From positions 1 through 47,468 of the forward strand of contig JALHPC010000020.1 in the NCBI GenBank assembly GCA_022842685.1: a stretch of DNA of 47,468 nt, written 5' to 3'. Of this stretch, positions 16,366-25,064 are shown piece after piece. This DNA is from Candidatus Kapaibacterium sp. Its GTDB lineage: Bacteria; Bacteroidota; Ignavibacteria; Kapaibacteriales; Kapaibacteriaceae. The position numbers and the translations under genes were made by a program. The notes beneath the pieces were generated by a model. That model worked only from the letters and a program-made list of their open reading frames with translations, was not told where the DNA came from and ran no database searches. Every line of letters starts with the position of its first letter. Within the stretch, counting starts at the first letter, position 1.

Positions 16366-17160
16366 ATGACGCCCAACACTGTTACCACTCAAACGCGTGC
16401 CATAGCACTAGCCATCGAATATGATGGCTCGAGCTATGCTGGCTGGCAGCGCCAGCCTAACGGAACAACGATCCAGGAGCTCGTCGAAGCAGCATGCCAC
16501 GCCGTCTTTGGCGTTCTTTGCTCTGTTGTAGGCTCTGGTCGAACCGATAGTGGCGTTCATGCTCGTCTTCAAGTTGCTCATGTTCATATCCTTGGTGGGC
16601 ATGCCGTTCCGCTCCAACGCATTTCCCTAGCTCTGAATGCCAACTTGCCGGACGACATACGAATCCGCGACGTTGTTGAAGTCCCCTTAGACTTTCATGC
16701 TCGATACTCACCAATGTGGCGGGAATACGTCTATCTGCTCACCCGCCACGACAGTGTATTCCTGCGACACTATCGTCATGTGCTACCTCGTACTTGCAAC
16801 ATCGACGCCCTCAATCAAGCGCTGGGTGTCTTTCTTGGTGATCACGATTTTTCAACCTTCTCTAAGAACAATCCCGACACGCGGAGCTATCGCTGTGTTG
16901 TTCTCCATTGCGCTATAGAATCCGATAGTGTCGATCTTCTCATTCGTATCCGAGCCAACCGTTTCGTCTACGGAATGTGTCGAGCCATCGTTGGAGCCGG
17001 TCTCGATGCCGCTCGTGGTACTGTCTCTCCTGATGCGTTACGTTATGCGCTAGCTCAACAATTACGGTCGGTGCAACGACCGCTTGCGCCTGCCAATGCA
17101 CTCGTATTGAATCGCGTTCACTATCCATCGACTATTTTCGACCATCTTTCGGCTTTCTAA
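16366..17160 (+). CDS. truA: tRNA pseudouridine(38-40) synthase TruA
   Basis: A 264-residue cytoplasmic enzyme that converts uridine to pseudouridine at positions 38-40 of many tRNA anticodon arms. The N-terminal IEYDGSSYAGWQRQPNGTTIQ and the catalytic motif GRTDSGVHA with Asp61 are diagnostic, as are FSTFSKNN and FLYGMCR-like (RFVYGMCR) further on. The length is normal for the family. It begins 59 bases after dnaE2 and is followed 16 bases later by the M48 protease gene. No promoter consensus is evident in front of it, so it may be read through from dnaE2 or use an unrecognised promoter. Confidence 0.95.
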   Translation: MTPNTVTTQTRAIALAIEYDGSSYAGWQRQPNGTTIQELVEAACHAVFGVLCSVVGSGRTDSGVHARLQVAHVHILGGHAVPLQRISLALNANLPDDIRIRDVVEVPLDFHARYSPMWREYVYLLTRHDSVFLRHYRHVLPRTCNIDALNQALGVFLGDHDFSTFSKNNPDTRSYRCVVLHCAIESDSVDLLIRIRANRFVYGMCRAIVGAGLDAARGTVSPDALRYALAQQLRSVQRPLAPANALVLNRVHYPSTIFDHLSAF

Positions 17161-17176
17161 TACCGACCTTACCACG

Positions 17177-17995
17177 ATGACGAACCACTCCATCCAGACC
17201 ATTGCCCAACGCTCCCTCGTTGCAGTTAGCATCACAGCCGCTTCTATGCTGCTTGTATTTTGCGCTAGCCTGAACATCTTTCCAGTCGCTCAAGACAAGC
17301 AACTCGGTGCACAGTTCGACCAAGAAATCCGCGCCAATCCCAAGGAATATCCCATTCTAAACAATGCTGCTGCACGAGCCTATGTTCAAGCAATGATCGA
17401 CAAACTTGTCCAATCACCAGAGGTTCGATACCGCGGCCAGTTTGCCTATCGAGCGGAAATCATCAACGACGACAATACCATTAACGCATTCTGCACTCCC
17501 GGTGGATACATCTATGTGTATACCGGCCTTATCAAGATGCTCGATAACGAAGCCGCGCTTGCTGGCGTTATGGGGCACGAAATCGCCCATGCTGAACGCC
17601 GCCATTCAACAAGCCGTATGACGAAGCAACTTGGAGTGTCTGTGATGATGGATATGGTTCTCGGACAAAACCCCGATCGTCACGTTGCCCTTGCTGCAAA
17701 CGCATTTGCTGGCTTAGGACTACTCAAGAACAGCCGTTCCGACGAGTTGGAGTCTGATGACTTTTCTTTCCGCTATCTCCGCTCAACAACCTGGTATCCT
17801 GGTGCAATCAACTTCTTCTTTGAAAAAGTACGTGGCCGAGGCGGTTCTTCAATTGAACGCCTTCTTTCCACACATCCGTTGCCACAGGATCGCATCGATG
17901 CTACGAACGAGCGGCTCAAGGCCAACAATATTCCTCCGCCAACACCTGCCCAGCTGAACGCAGCAGCATACGCAGAATTCAAGCGACGCCTGTAG
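17177..17995 (+). CDS. Exported M48-family zinc metallopeptidase
   Basis: A 272-residue peptidase. An N-terminal hydrophobic segment (residues ~13-30) directs export. Cys29 could be a lipid-attachment site, but the preceding LLVF fits the lipobox poorly. The zinc site is HEIAH at residues 134-138 (in GHEIAHAERRH), and Glu192 in DELESDDF is the expected third ligand. It resembles the LoiP/BepA-like outer-membrane-quality-control peptidases, which degrade misassembled envelope proteins. It is likely co-transcribed with truA. Its stop is only 3 bases from that of the convergent M55 gene, leaving no room for a separate terminator. Confidence 0.88.
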   Translation: MTNHSIQTIAQRSLVAVSITAASMLLVFCASLNIFPVAQDKQLGAQFDQEIRANPKEYPILNNAAARAYVQAMIDKLVQSPEVRYRGQFAYRAEIINDDNTINAFCTPGGYIYVYTGLIKMLDNEAALAGVMGHEIAHAERRHSTSRMTKQLGVSVMMDMVLGQNPDRHVALAANAFAGLGLLKNSRSDELESDDFSFRYLRSTTWYPGAINFFFEKVRGRGGSSIERLLSTHPLPQDRIDATNERLKANNIPPPTPAQLNAAAYAEFKRRL

Positions 17996-17998
17996 CCG

Positions 17999-18853
17999 TT
18001 ACTGTAGCCACGTAGGAGGCTCGTTCAGTGCAGCACACAGTGCTTTCCATACAACCCGAAACACGGTTGCCGCGTCTTGCCCTGACACTTCTATCGTCAG
18101 CTCGTCTGTACGTACAACACCAGGAACCGTCATTGCCCTTGCGGCTTGCTCACGTCTGTGCATCGTAACACTCATCGATAAGGGGCTACGAGAGACGTGT
18201 GGCTTCAATGCACCGCTGCGGGTCCGACGAATGGCCTCGGTAGCTGCTTCATGTAACAACACGGACGTGCGCTGCGGAACAAGGCAAATCGCCGCCGTGG
18301 GACCAAGCACCGACTTCGTTGCAACGAACACTGCATCGGGTGCGCAGCCCATTTCGTCGGCCACATCGCTGTTTCCTACCACAAGCCCAAGTGGTACCCC
18401 CATTGCTCCGGCGATTGCTGCGTTCACCTCTACCTCGCCAACAGGACTTCCGTTAAGTCGAAAGGTACTCACTACACTGCCAACAAATGTATGCGCGAGA
18501 AGTCCAAGTTCTCGACCAGCCATGGCATGGTAGCCAACCAAAAACAGTACATCGAACGATGCATCCAGTCCCTCCAATTGACATAGCGACTTGTTATCGG
18601 GCCTAGCAGGTCCAACAACAACTCGAGCCTCAGGCGGGATCTCGTCGAGTATCACGTTCCGCATGATCGCATGCCCTTCGCCAACTACGATGTCTGCCTG
18701 CGGTGCCTCTTCGAGAACACCATGTATAACTGCTTTCACATCGGCGGTTAACATACGCTGCGCCGCAGCATAGCCGCGACCATCCGGCATGAGCTGGTCG
18801 TGATGCACAACGCCTGTAGCGCCTTCCATGTCGACAGCAATAAAGACCTTCAT
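17999..18853 (-). CDS. M55 family metallopeptidase (D-aminopeptidase DppA-like)
   Basis: A 284-residue enzyme of the DppA/M55 family. Expected metal ligands are all visible: Asp8 and Glu10 in AVDMEGATGV, a His in GEGHAIMRNV, a His in VGYHAM, and a Glu in GEVEVNA. The usual DSHG motif is changed to GEGH, keeping the His. Members release D-amino acids from D-Ala peptides of cell-wall origin, or handle lanthipeptide-type substrates. The frame is open well upstream, but the start at 18853 (MKVFIAVDMEG) matches the family N-terminus and lies 10 bases after the mtaB stop, in an mtaB-dppA operon. There is no signal peptide. Confidence 0.85.
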   Translation of the reverse strand: MKVFIAVDMEGATGVVHHDQLMPDGRGYAAAQRMLTADVKAVIHGVLEEAPQADIVVGEGHAIMRNVILDEIPPEARVVVGPARPDNKSLCQLEGLDASFDVLFLVGYHAMAGRELGLLAHTFVGSVVSTFRLNGSPVGEVEVNAAIAGAMGVPLGLVVGNSDVADEMGCAPDAVFVATKSVLGPTAAICLVPQRTSVLLHEAATEAIRRTRSGALKPHVSRSPLSMSVTMHRREQAARAMTVPGVVRTDELTIEVSGQDAATVFRVVWKALCAALNEPPTWLQ

Positions 18854-18863
18854 CTTAGTACTC

Positions 18864-20171
18864 CTAACAACGTAAAGCAACGACAACTGCGTCGTCGATG
18901 ACGGAATCACAGGCAACGAGCGTTGGACGTCGCTCGTGTGTGGCTGGGGCCGCAAAGCGGACGGCCTGGTAGGTATCCGACCAGCCTTGCCAGTGCCCCT
19001 TGTCAGTATCATACGACTCGGGGATGACGGTGGCCGTAGTGCCGATATGAGCAAGAGCGTGCGAATGGCGGCGTTCAGCAGCGAGTGCACGCAGTCGCGC
19101 TGTGCGACTACGACGAACGTGTACTGGAACGGAGTTGGGCATAGAAGCAGCAGGAGTGTTGGCACGTTCCGAGTACGTAAACACGTGCAGATACGACCAT
19201 GGAAGAGATTTTAAGAACTCCACGGTTTCTTCGAAATCACCGTGCGACTCTCCCGGATAACCCGTGATAACATCGATACCAAGGCCCACCAATGGGAACA
19301 GATTGTGAAGCGAGCGTACAACGCTGGCATACGATTCGGGCGAATACCTGCGACGCATGGAGTGAAGTACCGACTTCGAGCCGCTCTGCAACGGAATATG
19401 AAAGTGCCTGCAGATGTTTGGGCTCTGTGACACTGCGTCGAGAAGCTCCTGCCGAACGGTATTGGGTTCGATACTGCCAAGACGAATGCGACACGACGGA
19501 GCAACCTCGGCGGCAGCTAGAAGCACGTGCCAAAGGCGTTCGCCACTTGAGGAACGATACTCACCGATATTGACACCAGTGATTACGATTTCGGAGAATC
19601 CAGCTCGATGAAAGGCGGATAGCTGGCGCAAAACGTCGGGAAATTCCATCGACCGACTACCGCCACGCGCAAGCGGTATGGTACAAAAGGTGCACACGTA
19701 GTCACAGCCATCTTGAATTTTCAGAAAGGCACGTGTTCGGCCGTCGGCGTCGTATCTCGCCGGCTGATACTCCATGTTGTCGTGCGTAGGATCAACGTCG
19801 ATAAGCGTTGAAGTCGAGCCCCTAGATGCCTCAACAAGAGTTCGAAGATTAGCCTTAGCTGCACTGCCGGCAACAACAGAAACTCCGTCTATTGAACCAA
19901 CTTCATGTGGCTGTAGTTGCGCATAACACCCCGTAACGGCGATCGTTGCCCCAGGTGATGTTCTGACTGCAGCTCGAATAACCTGCCGTCCTTCACTATT
20001 CGCTTGTTCAGTAACCGTACAGGTGTTTATCACCACAACATCAGCGCTTTCGCCAAACGGCACTACGGCATAACCAGCGTCTACAAACGACTGCAGAATA
20101 GCCGACGACTCGACAGAGTTAAGTTTGCAGCCTAAGGTATGTACGCTAACGCGCTGTTGAACGTTGTTCAC
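18864..20171 (-). CDS. mtaB: tRNA (N6-threonylcarbamoyladenosine(37)-C2)-methylthiotransferase MtaB
   Basis: A 435-residue radical-SAM enzyme that adds a methylthio group to t6A37 in ANN-decoding tRNAs. The N-terminal UPF0004 domain has the first-cluster Cys residues (HTLGCKLN, INTCTVT, TGCYAQL). The radical-SAM cluster motif is CDYVCTFC with the PLARG follow-up typical of MtaB. A short TRAM-like tail ends the protein. The start is a GTG at 20171, since no ATG is available before the first Cys motif. A TAGTTTTG box ends 4 bases before this GTG, suggesting a leaderless message. It is divergent from the thioesterase gene starting only 27 bases away. Confidence 0.92.
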   Translation of the reverse strand: MNNVQQRVSVHTLGCKLNSVESSAILQSFVDAGYAVVPFGESADVVVINTCTVTEQANSEGRQVIRAAVRTSPGATIAVTGCYAQLQPHEVGSIDGVSVVAGSAAKANLRTLVEASRGSTSTLIDVDPTHDNMEYQPARYDADGRTRAFLKIQDGCDYVCTFCTIPLARGGSRSMEFPDVLRQLSAFHRAGFSEIVITGVNIGEYRSSSGERLWHVLLAAAEVAPSCRIRLGSIEPNTVRQELLDAVSQSPNICRHFHIPLQSGSKSVLHSMRRRYSPESYASVVRSLHNLFPLVGLGIDVITGYPGESHGDFEETVEFLKSLPWSYLHVFTYSERANTPAASMPNSVPVHVRRSRTARLRALAAERRHSHALAHIGTTATVIPESYDTDKGHWQGWSDTYQAVRFAAPATHERRPTLVACDSVIDDAVVVALRC

Positions 20172-20175
20172 GGTG

Positions 20176-20183
20176 CAAAACTA
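20176..20183 (-). promoter_or_regulatory. Candidate -7 promoter element of mtaB
   Basis: Minus-strand TAGTTTTG, an exact TAnnTTTG match, ending 4 bases before the GTG start. There is no TTG at the -33 distance; a CTTTC lies there instead. Confidence 0.4.
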
Positions 20184-20198
20184 CGGTCTTCATTGATT

Positions 20199-20600
20199 AT
20201 GAAAGAGCATCTACTTGGGTCGACAGCAACTCTATGCATCACGGTCGACGAGCACATGACAGCAACACTCGATGGAGTAGAGATACATCCTGTCTACAGC
20301 ACGTTTTGGCTGGCATACCATGCAGAAGTTGCTGCACGAAGAGCACTAGAGCCCTACTTCGACGATGGAGAGAATGCCATTGGCTCGGCAATAGAGCTTC
20401 GCCATAAAGGCATGACTCCAATAGGCGCTAAAGTCGTTATTAGTGCTACAGTTACCGCTGTAAACGGAAGACGTATTCTGTGTTCGATTACGGCTAGAAA
20501 CGAGCATACCCTCGTGGCCGAGGGTATACAGGAGCAAGTGGTGATGACCACTCGCGAGCTTGAGCGCCGGGTAACGGAGGTCTACGCCTCCCGACGCTGA
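20199..20600 (+). CDS. FlK-like hotdog-fold acyl-CoA thioesterase
   Basis: A 133-residue hotdog-fold protein similar in pattern to the fluoroacetyl-CoA thioesterase FlK and its housekeeping relatives. Landmarks are the catalytic-type Glu in YHAEVAARRA, the His in LRHKGMTPIG, and the strand VVISATVTAVNGRRILCS. Such proteins hydrolyse short acyl-CoA esters; the real substrate is unknown. The Met at 20199 is used; an upstream Met (20139) would overlap the divergent mtaB. A TAAGTTTG box at 20120-20127, inside the mtaB start region, could be its promoter. The gene ends 9 bases from the convergent VWA gene. Confidence 0.75.
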   Translation: MKEHLLGSTATLCITVDEHMTATLDGVEIHPVYSTFWLAYHAEVAARRALEPYFDDGENAIGSAIELRHKGMTPIGAKVVISATVTAVNGRRILCSITARNEHTLVAEGIQEQVVMTTRELERRVTEVYASRR

Positions 20601-20609
20601 CATGCAATA

Positions 20610-21983
20610 CTACATCTTCTTAAATATGAAGGTTGTTGCCGACGAGGAAGACGGCTTGTTTGGATCGGACCCATCATTTGCGGCTCGGCCCTGACCGTAG
20701 CCTTGAACACGGCGCGAGTCTACGCCACGACGTACTAACAGCTCTCGGATGGCCTGGGTTCGGCGCATGCTTGACCCAGCATCATCTTGTTCACTGCCGT
20801 TAAGGATCTCCAATGCCAAGTCGCTTCGCTGAATCATGAGTGTTGCTAGAGCGTCAAGTTTAGAGATTTCAGATGGATGTAGGTCGGATGTTTCAAGATA
20901 GGCTAGGTCGACCCCCACAGCAAGCTTCTCACTTGTTGTAAGCTGCTCATTTACTTTCACCGTGCTGATGTTAATCATCGGTAGCAATTCAGCTGCCGAT
21001 AAGGTACCATAACCCGTTGACGTTGGTTCGACTGCTCCGGTAAACAAGTCGTTCTCGCTGCGGCGACTACGGTGATCTACTCGAACGATGTAACTATGTC
21101 GCAGACCATTGTAAATGCCAAGGAACACCCGGTCAAAGTCATATACGTCGTGAAGACGATGAATCCGGCCCCCTGTGGATCGAGCTAGTTGCGCCAACTC
21201 TTCATCTTCGCTAACTCCATACGTTACAGCAAACACCGTGGCATTCACTTCTTGCGCAAGCTGTTGAACCTCTTGAACCTTCGCTGTTGAAGCATTATCC
21301 TCTCCATCGGTAAACACAATAAGTACGCGTCGAGCTGCAGTCGGTGCGTTTGCGATTTCTCGCAACCCTGCCATTGCCGCGTCATGGATTGCCGTACCGT
21401 CATCCCGGAAATTGATACCATTGACTTTGAACGATCCCAAATAGCGATCCTTGTCGTTCGAAAGCGGCACCTCTGTCTTTACACTGCTTGTAAATTTTAC
21501 TACCGACACGTAGTCTTCCCTCTCGAACACCGACATGGCCTGCTGAATTGCTCGCTGCATTCGAATCGCTCTCGGCATAGTCATCGACAGTGAGTGGTCG
21601 AGTACAAAAGCCACGGCAAAACTTTGATCCTGCGCTCTACGCTCCTCGGTTACGGATATCCGATCGTCTGTTGCGCTCACGTTCAAGTGGGATAAGACAT
21701 ACTCTCGCCATAACGAAACCACGTCCTGTCCTGCTTGAACATACGGCGGAGCATATCCACCTATGGTCTTGCCCTTGTCATTCGACAACACTACCTCGAA
21801 CTCTACCCGATCCTCAAGCGAGCGCTTCTCCATGACCTGCGCTTTCACCCGATTCGAAGCAATCAACTCTCTTACAGGTAGATAATCTGGAAGATGTACA
21901 ATCTCACTTGCGGACTGTGCAATGACCTCCATGTTTAAACATGTAACCAGTGCTCCAATCAATACCAATCTGCGTTGTTTCAC
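20610..21983 (-). CDS. Exported VWA-domain protein with OmpA-like C-terminus
   Basis: A 457-residue protein. A signal peptide (about residues 1-22, ending VIAQ) is followed by a ~100-residue N-terminal region. A von Willebrand factor A domain with an intact metal-ion site comes next: Asp129-x-Ser131-x-Ser133 (DHSLSM), Thr197 (DGTAIHDA) and Asp226 (TDGEDN). The last ~90 residues resemble a degenerate OmpA/peptidoglycan-associating domain (LDALATLM, ILNGSEQDDAG, RAQAI-like RTQAIRELLVRRGVDSRRVQGYGQG). It is probably an outer-membrane or periplasmic adhesion or wall-anchoring protein. It has its own good promoter at 22030-22060, so it is not part of the ogg operon upstream. Confidence 0.8.
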   Translation of the reverse strand: MKQRRLVLIGALVTCLNMEVIAQSASEIVHLPDYLPVRELIASNRVKAQVMEKRSLEDRVEFEVVLSNDKGKTIGGYAPPYVQAGQDVVSLWREYVLSHLNVSATDDRISVTEERRAQDQSFAVAFVLDHSLSMTMPRAIRMQRAIQQAMSVFEREDYVSVVKFTSSVKTEVPLSNDKDRYLGSFKVNGINFRDDGTAIHDAAMAGLREIANAPTAARRVLIVFTDGEDNASTAKVQEVQQLAQEVNATVFAVTYGVSEDEELAQLARSTGGRIHRLHDVYDFDRVFLGIYNGLRHSYIVRVDHRSRRSENDLFTGAVEPTSTGYGTLSAAELLPMINISTVKVNEQLTTSEKLAVGVDLAYLETSDLHPSEISKLDALATLMIQRSDLALEILNGSEQDDAGSSMRRTQAIRELLVRRGVDSRRVQGYGQGRAANDGSDPNKPSSSSATTFIFKKM

Positions 21984-22029
21984 GACTGCCTCGATGTAAC
22001 GGTTGCTACGTATTCATGCTTACGAGGTG

Positions 22030-22060
22030 CAAAACTACATCACATCTACCAACCTGTCAA
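22030..22060 (-). promoter_or_regulatory. Promoter of the VWA/OmpA-like gene
   Basis: On the minus strand TTG (22060-22058, part of TTGACA), a 20-base spacer, then TAGTTTTG (22037-22030). This fits the Bacteroidota promoter consensus at both boxes and lies in the 165-base gap before the gene. The leader is about 40 bases. Confidence 0.6.
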
Positions 22061-22148
22061 GTACTTTTTTCAGTAAGTCTACGTTGTCAAATGACAGTAC
22101 GTCTTAGGAGTCTGCCGTATCTCCTTGCTTATTATCTGGTTACGACCA

Positions 22149-22775
22149 TTACTTGAGAATCTTGCCAGTGTTCATAAACCAAAACAGCAAGTCTAATTCA
22201 TCAAGTGATATACCAACCTTCTTTGAATAGTCTAGTGCAAGCTTCTCCACCTGTAAGTAGCTCGACTGTGTGGATACTTTTTGACACTCATCAATTACCC
22301 CACAACGAAACAGCATACGTAGTATATGTCTATCAAGAATCGCCAGATCTTTGTATCCAACGTTACGCAGCACATGACTTGCCTCCTTAAGTCCATACCC
22401 ATCAACCTCTTGCACCAGATACTGGCGTATCTCCAATGGGTTTTTTATCTTCTCGATAGACTCAAGTAACATTGGCCACTGACGTCGAAGGGCAAGCAAC
22501 CTGCTTGCTTTTACATTATGAAAGCGAATGTAATGCGCTTTATCTTCAAGTAGATAGGTAGGGTCGAACCCTTCATGAAGAAAGTCCAAACTTGCCAAAC
22601 GGTCAACAACCATCAGTGCACTCTCGGCCTTGGATTGAGGCGTGCATATGCAAAAGCAGAACTCATAGAACCATGCCGACTTAGGCACGGCCGCAAAATC
22701 CCGAAGTCTGAGTTTTATCCTCTGCTTCGTTTCTGAATAGGCTAAAGCAACATCATCTGGCAGCTGTATTGCCAT
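22149..22775 (-). CDS. ogg: 8-oxoguanine DNA glycosylase/AP lyase, Ogg2 type
   Basis: A 208-residue helix-hairpin-helix DNA repair enzyme. The motif GYGLKEASHVLRNVGYKDLAILDRH carries the presumed Schiff-base Lys130 and the catalytic Asp148, 18 residues apart, as in the Ogg2 family of archaea and some bacteria. It removes 8-oxoguanine from DNA and nicks the strand. The start at 22775 (MAIQLPDD) is chosen because its ATG shares one base with the stop of the upstream VWA gene (TGATG), the same coupling as in the MBL/Rieske pair. It is last in the long minus-strand gene string. An Ogg2-type enzyme here rather than MutM is mildly unusual. Confidence 0.85.
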   Translation of the reverse strand: MAIQLPDDVALAYSETKQRIKLRLRDFAAVPKSAWFYEFCFCICTPQSKAESALMVVDRLASLDFLHEGFDPTYLLEDKAHYIRFHNVKASRLLALRRQWPMLLESIEKIKNPLEIRQYLVQEVDGYGLKEASHVLRNVGYKDLAILDRHILRMLFRCGVIDECQKVSTQSSYLQVEKLALDYSKKVGISLDELDLLFWFMNTGKILK

Positions 22776-24958
22776 CACACAAGTGAACTTCGCTTTCGAA
22801 GGAACCACTCTGCGCTAAACAGAAGGACAGCAACCATAAGTAATAGAGGATGGGCCCACAGCGCAGTCTCTGTGGTACGCGTAACCGTGCTTGGCGCCAA
22901 TCGAGCGTCATTGTCAAGCATCGCCAGCAACTCGTCTACTCTATCGCTCATTCTCCATGCTCCGCGGCTTCGAGAGGCCACCATACTAATCGTCACCGTG
23001 TCAATCGTTGTAGCTCTCGACTCAATGTCCACATCGCCTACGGTCCATCGCCCACTGTCTCGGCCTAATAGCGTTGCGCCTTTCACTGCACTACCATCAA
23101 AGCTGTACGTCCCAGGCGCCAAAGCACCCAATACGGCAGTATATCGCCCCCCACCCACGGGTATCATGGCTATCTGCTTTTGTCCCGCAGTACTCGTATA
23201 TCGCACAGATACTGTTGCATCGTTCACATCACGATTAGCATCGTCTCGTACAGACGCCGAAAGCTCTACCAGTTCTCCAGCTGCATATTGCTGACGCGAT
23301 GGCCGGATTTGAACCCGCCGCTCATCAGGCTTTACACCCAACCACTGCACACTATTGCTTAGCCACTCTGTTAGTACATCAACCGTCGTAGCGTCACCAC
23401 GGGCATCTGCCATCCCCTTGCTCAGCAGCTTCCATCGAAAAATGCCATGACCAATGAGTGCTAATGACCTAAAGTTGTCCCCCTCCCGAACAACAATCAG
23501 CGGCTCGTCCATCGTAACATTGTTTACACGCATAGTAGCAACGGTTCTGGCTCCATCCACCGGTCGAATAAACATCTCAGGCCGATAAATGGGAGCAGCG
23601 TCTGCCCACCTCTTAGCATCATCTGCGTCTCCTCGTAGTCGCAAGACAGGATCGGACTCTGCGCCTTCGCGTGGATGTATCGTTACCTGAACCTCTCGCT
23701 GTCTCGACGACAGAACCATAAACGGCAAGGCATCGTCGATTCCACGTAGCAGCGTTACGTCGACAGATGGACCGCCAATCCAAAGCAGAGAACGCCCCTT
23801 CTTCACGACGGCGGTGTTTACCATATCAACAACAGACGCTGGACACCCCTGGCTTGGGAATCCTATCGTGATAATTGCCTCACTTTCGGCTAGCACAGCG
23901 GGCGTGGGATTGCCTTCATAAAACCCACCCCCAGGACGCATAATGAATGAGGTAATCTCATACTCAGGCTGCGTCCGTAATGTCTGTACAATGAACGATA
24001 CGTCGGCACTTGGCGCCCCTGCTATAACAGTTAATCGACGCTTGTTTGATCGCACCATCACGCCTTCGGCAATCCGGTTATTGGCCTTCGTAAACTCACC
24101 GTCAAGGGGCACTGCACGTACAGCGATAGACTGCAGCCCCTCCTCCTTGGGAAGCCATTCCATGTCGATTGTTCGTCGGTCGCGGCGACCAAGTTCGTTT
24201 ATCGTCTCGGACCTAATCACAACGTTGTTCTGTAACAACTCCACACGTACAGATTCGCCTTGGAAACCGTCAGCCGAAATCGTTGCCGAAATGCGAGAGG
24301 GCGTGCCCACAACGGCAAACGGAGGGACTATCATACTCACCACACTAATGTCCTTTGGAGGTGTGGTATCACCAATACCGAGAACGTAGACTGGTACTCC
24401 AGCGCGAGAGGCCTCGTAGACTGGACCATCTCCAGAGTTGTGGTTTCCATCAGTGAGCATGACGATGGCTGCTGCACCATCAACGACAGAGCGATTGCCG
24501 CCCCAACGAATGGCCGAGGATATATCGGTGCGAAGTCCTGCAAACGTCAATGAGTCGGGAGTCCACATTGCATCTACTTCCCGAACCGTTTCGTGAAACG
24601 TAGCAAACTGCGCTCTATCGCCAAGGTGCTTTGCAACAGCCTCGGCCAACGTTCGCGTTTCTTCGTCACGCTTACGTCCTACATCGTGCATGCCATTGGA
24701 GCGCGAGTCATCAACAAGGACAACAACACTGGGACGCTCTTCGGTACTAAGAACGAATCGAAGTACTGGTTCGAATAAGACGACGAGTAAGGCGAAGATG
24801 GCTGTCGATCGTAAGATCGTTAACGTCCAGCGCATCGGATTGGACACCTGTGGCATCGTTTGCCGATAGCCAATGTATCCAACGAGTGCCGCAAGTATCG
24901 CGGCGCCCCCTACAGCCAACCACGAACCAGTGAGAAGATCGAAGTAAAAGATTTCCAT
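22775..24958 (-). CDS. Membrane-anchored VWA-domain protein
   Basis: A 727-residue protein with two N-terminal membrane segments (about residues 12-30 and 48-66) and one near the C-terminus (about 702-722). Between them lie a von Willebrand A domain with an apparently intact metal site (DDSRS at 83-87, Thr in LRTDISS, Asp in LTDGNHNSGD), then Ig-like and glutamine-amidotransferase-like (ThuA/GATase) regions around IAGAPSADVSFI. This layout is known from many Bacteroidota and Planctomycetota membrane proteins near BatA/MoxR systems, of unknown function; no MoxR is in this window. It probably exposes its middle domains to the periplasm. It starts 97 bases after lycopene cyclase and overlaps ogg by one base. 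Confidence 0.75.
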   Translation of the reverse strand: MEIFYFDLLTGSWLAVGGAAILAALVGYIGYRQTMPQVSNPMRWTLTILRSTAIFALLVVLFEPVLRFVLSTEERPSVVVLVDDSRSNGMHDVGRKRDEETRTLAEAVAKHLGDRAQFATFHETVREVDAMWTPDSLTFAGLRTDISSAIRWGGNRSVVDGAAAIVMLTDGNHNSGDGPVYEASRAGVPVYVLGIGDTTPPKDISVVSMIVPPFAVVGTPSRISATISADGFQGESVRVELLQNNVVIRSETINELGRRDRRTIDMEWLPKEEGLQSIAVRAVPLDGEFTKANNRIAEGVMVRSNKRRLTVIAGAPSADVSFIVQTLRTQPEYEITSFIMRPGGGFYEGNPTPAVLAESEAIITIGFPSQGCPASVVDMVNTAVVKKGRSLLWIGGPSVDVTLLRGIDDALPFMVLSSRQREVQVTIHPREGAESDPVLRLRGDADDAKRWADAAPIYRPEMFIRPVDGARTVATMRVNNVTMDEPLIVVREGDNFRSLALIGHGIFRWKLLSKGMADARGDATTVDVLTEWLSNSVQWLGVKPDERRVQIRPSRQQYAAGELVELSASVRDDANRDVNDATVSVRYTSTAGQKQIAMIPVGGGRYTAVLGALAPGTYSFDGSAVKGATLLGRDSGRWTVGDVDIESRATTIDTVTISMVASRSRGAWRMSDRVDELLAMLDNDARLAPSTVTRTTETALWAHPLLLMVAVLLFSAEWFLRKRSSLV

Positions 24959-24991
24959 GCAAAGTGTGATGACTAACTTGTGAGCCGAACT

Positions 24992-25064
24992 CGGGGTGTA
25001 GCTCAGCCCGATAGCGCACCCCGTTCGGGACGAGGGGGCAGGAGTTTATATCCTCTCACCCCGA
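24992..25064 (+). tRNA. Degenerate tRNA-Pro(CGG)-like sequence
   Basis: A perfect 7-pair acceptor stem (CGGGGTG at 24992-24998 with CACCCCG at 25057-25063) with discriminator A. The D-arm begins GCTC, the anticodon loop TTCGGGA gives anticodon CGG with G37, and the rest follows tRNA-Pro. Each inner stem has a flaw: T12-C23 in the D-stem, C29-A41 in the anticodon stem, and AGGAG opposite CCTCT in the T-stem. The T-loop is TTTATAT instead of TTCRANT, losing C56 and A58. However, G19 is A and C56 is T, so the 19-56 tertiary pair could be kept as A-U. CCA is not encoded. It is opposite in strand to its neighbours and overlaps the lycopene cyclase stop codon. It may be a tRNA pseudogene or a divergent functional tRNA. 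Confidence 0.45.

Noticed and set aside
18854..19165. A 104-residue N-terminal extension of the M55 peptidase
   Set aside because: It lies inside mtaB in another frame; the family N-terminus begins at 18853.
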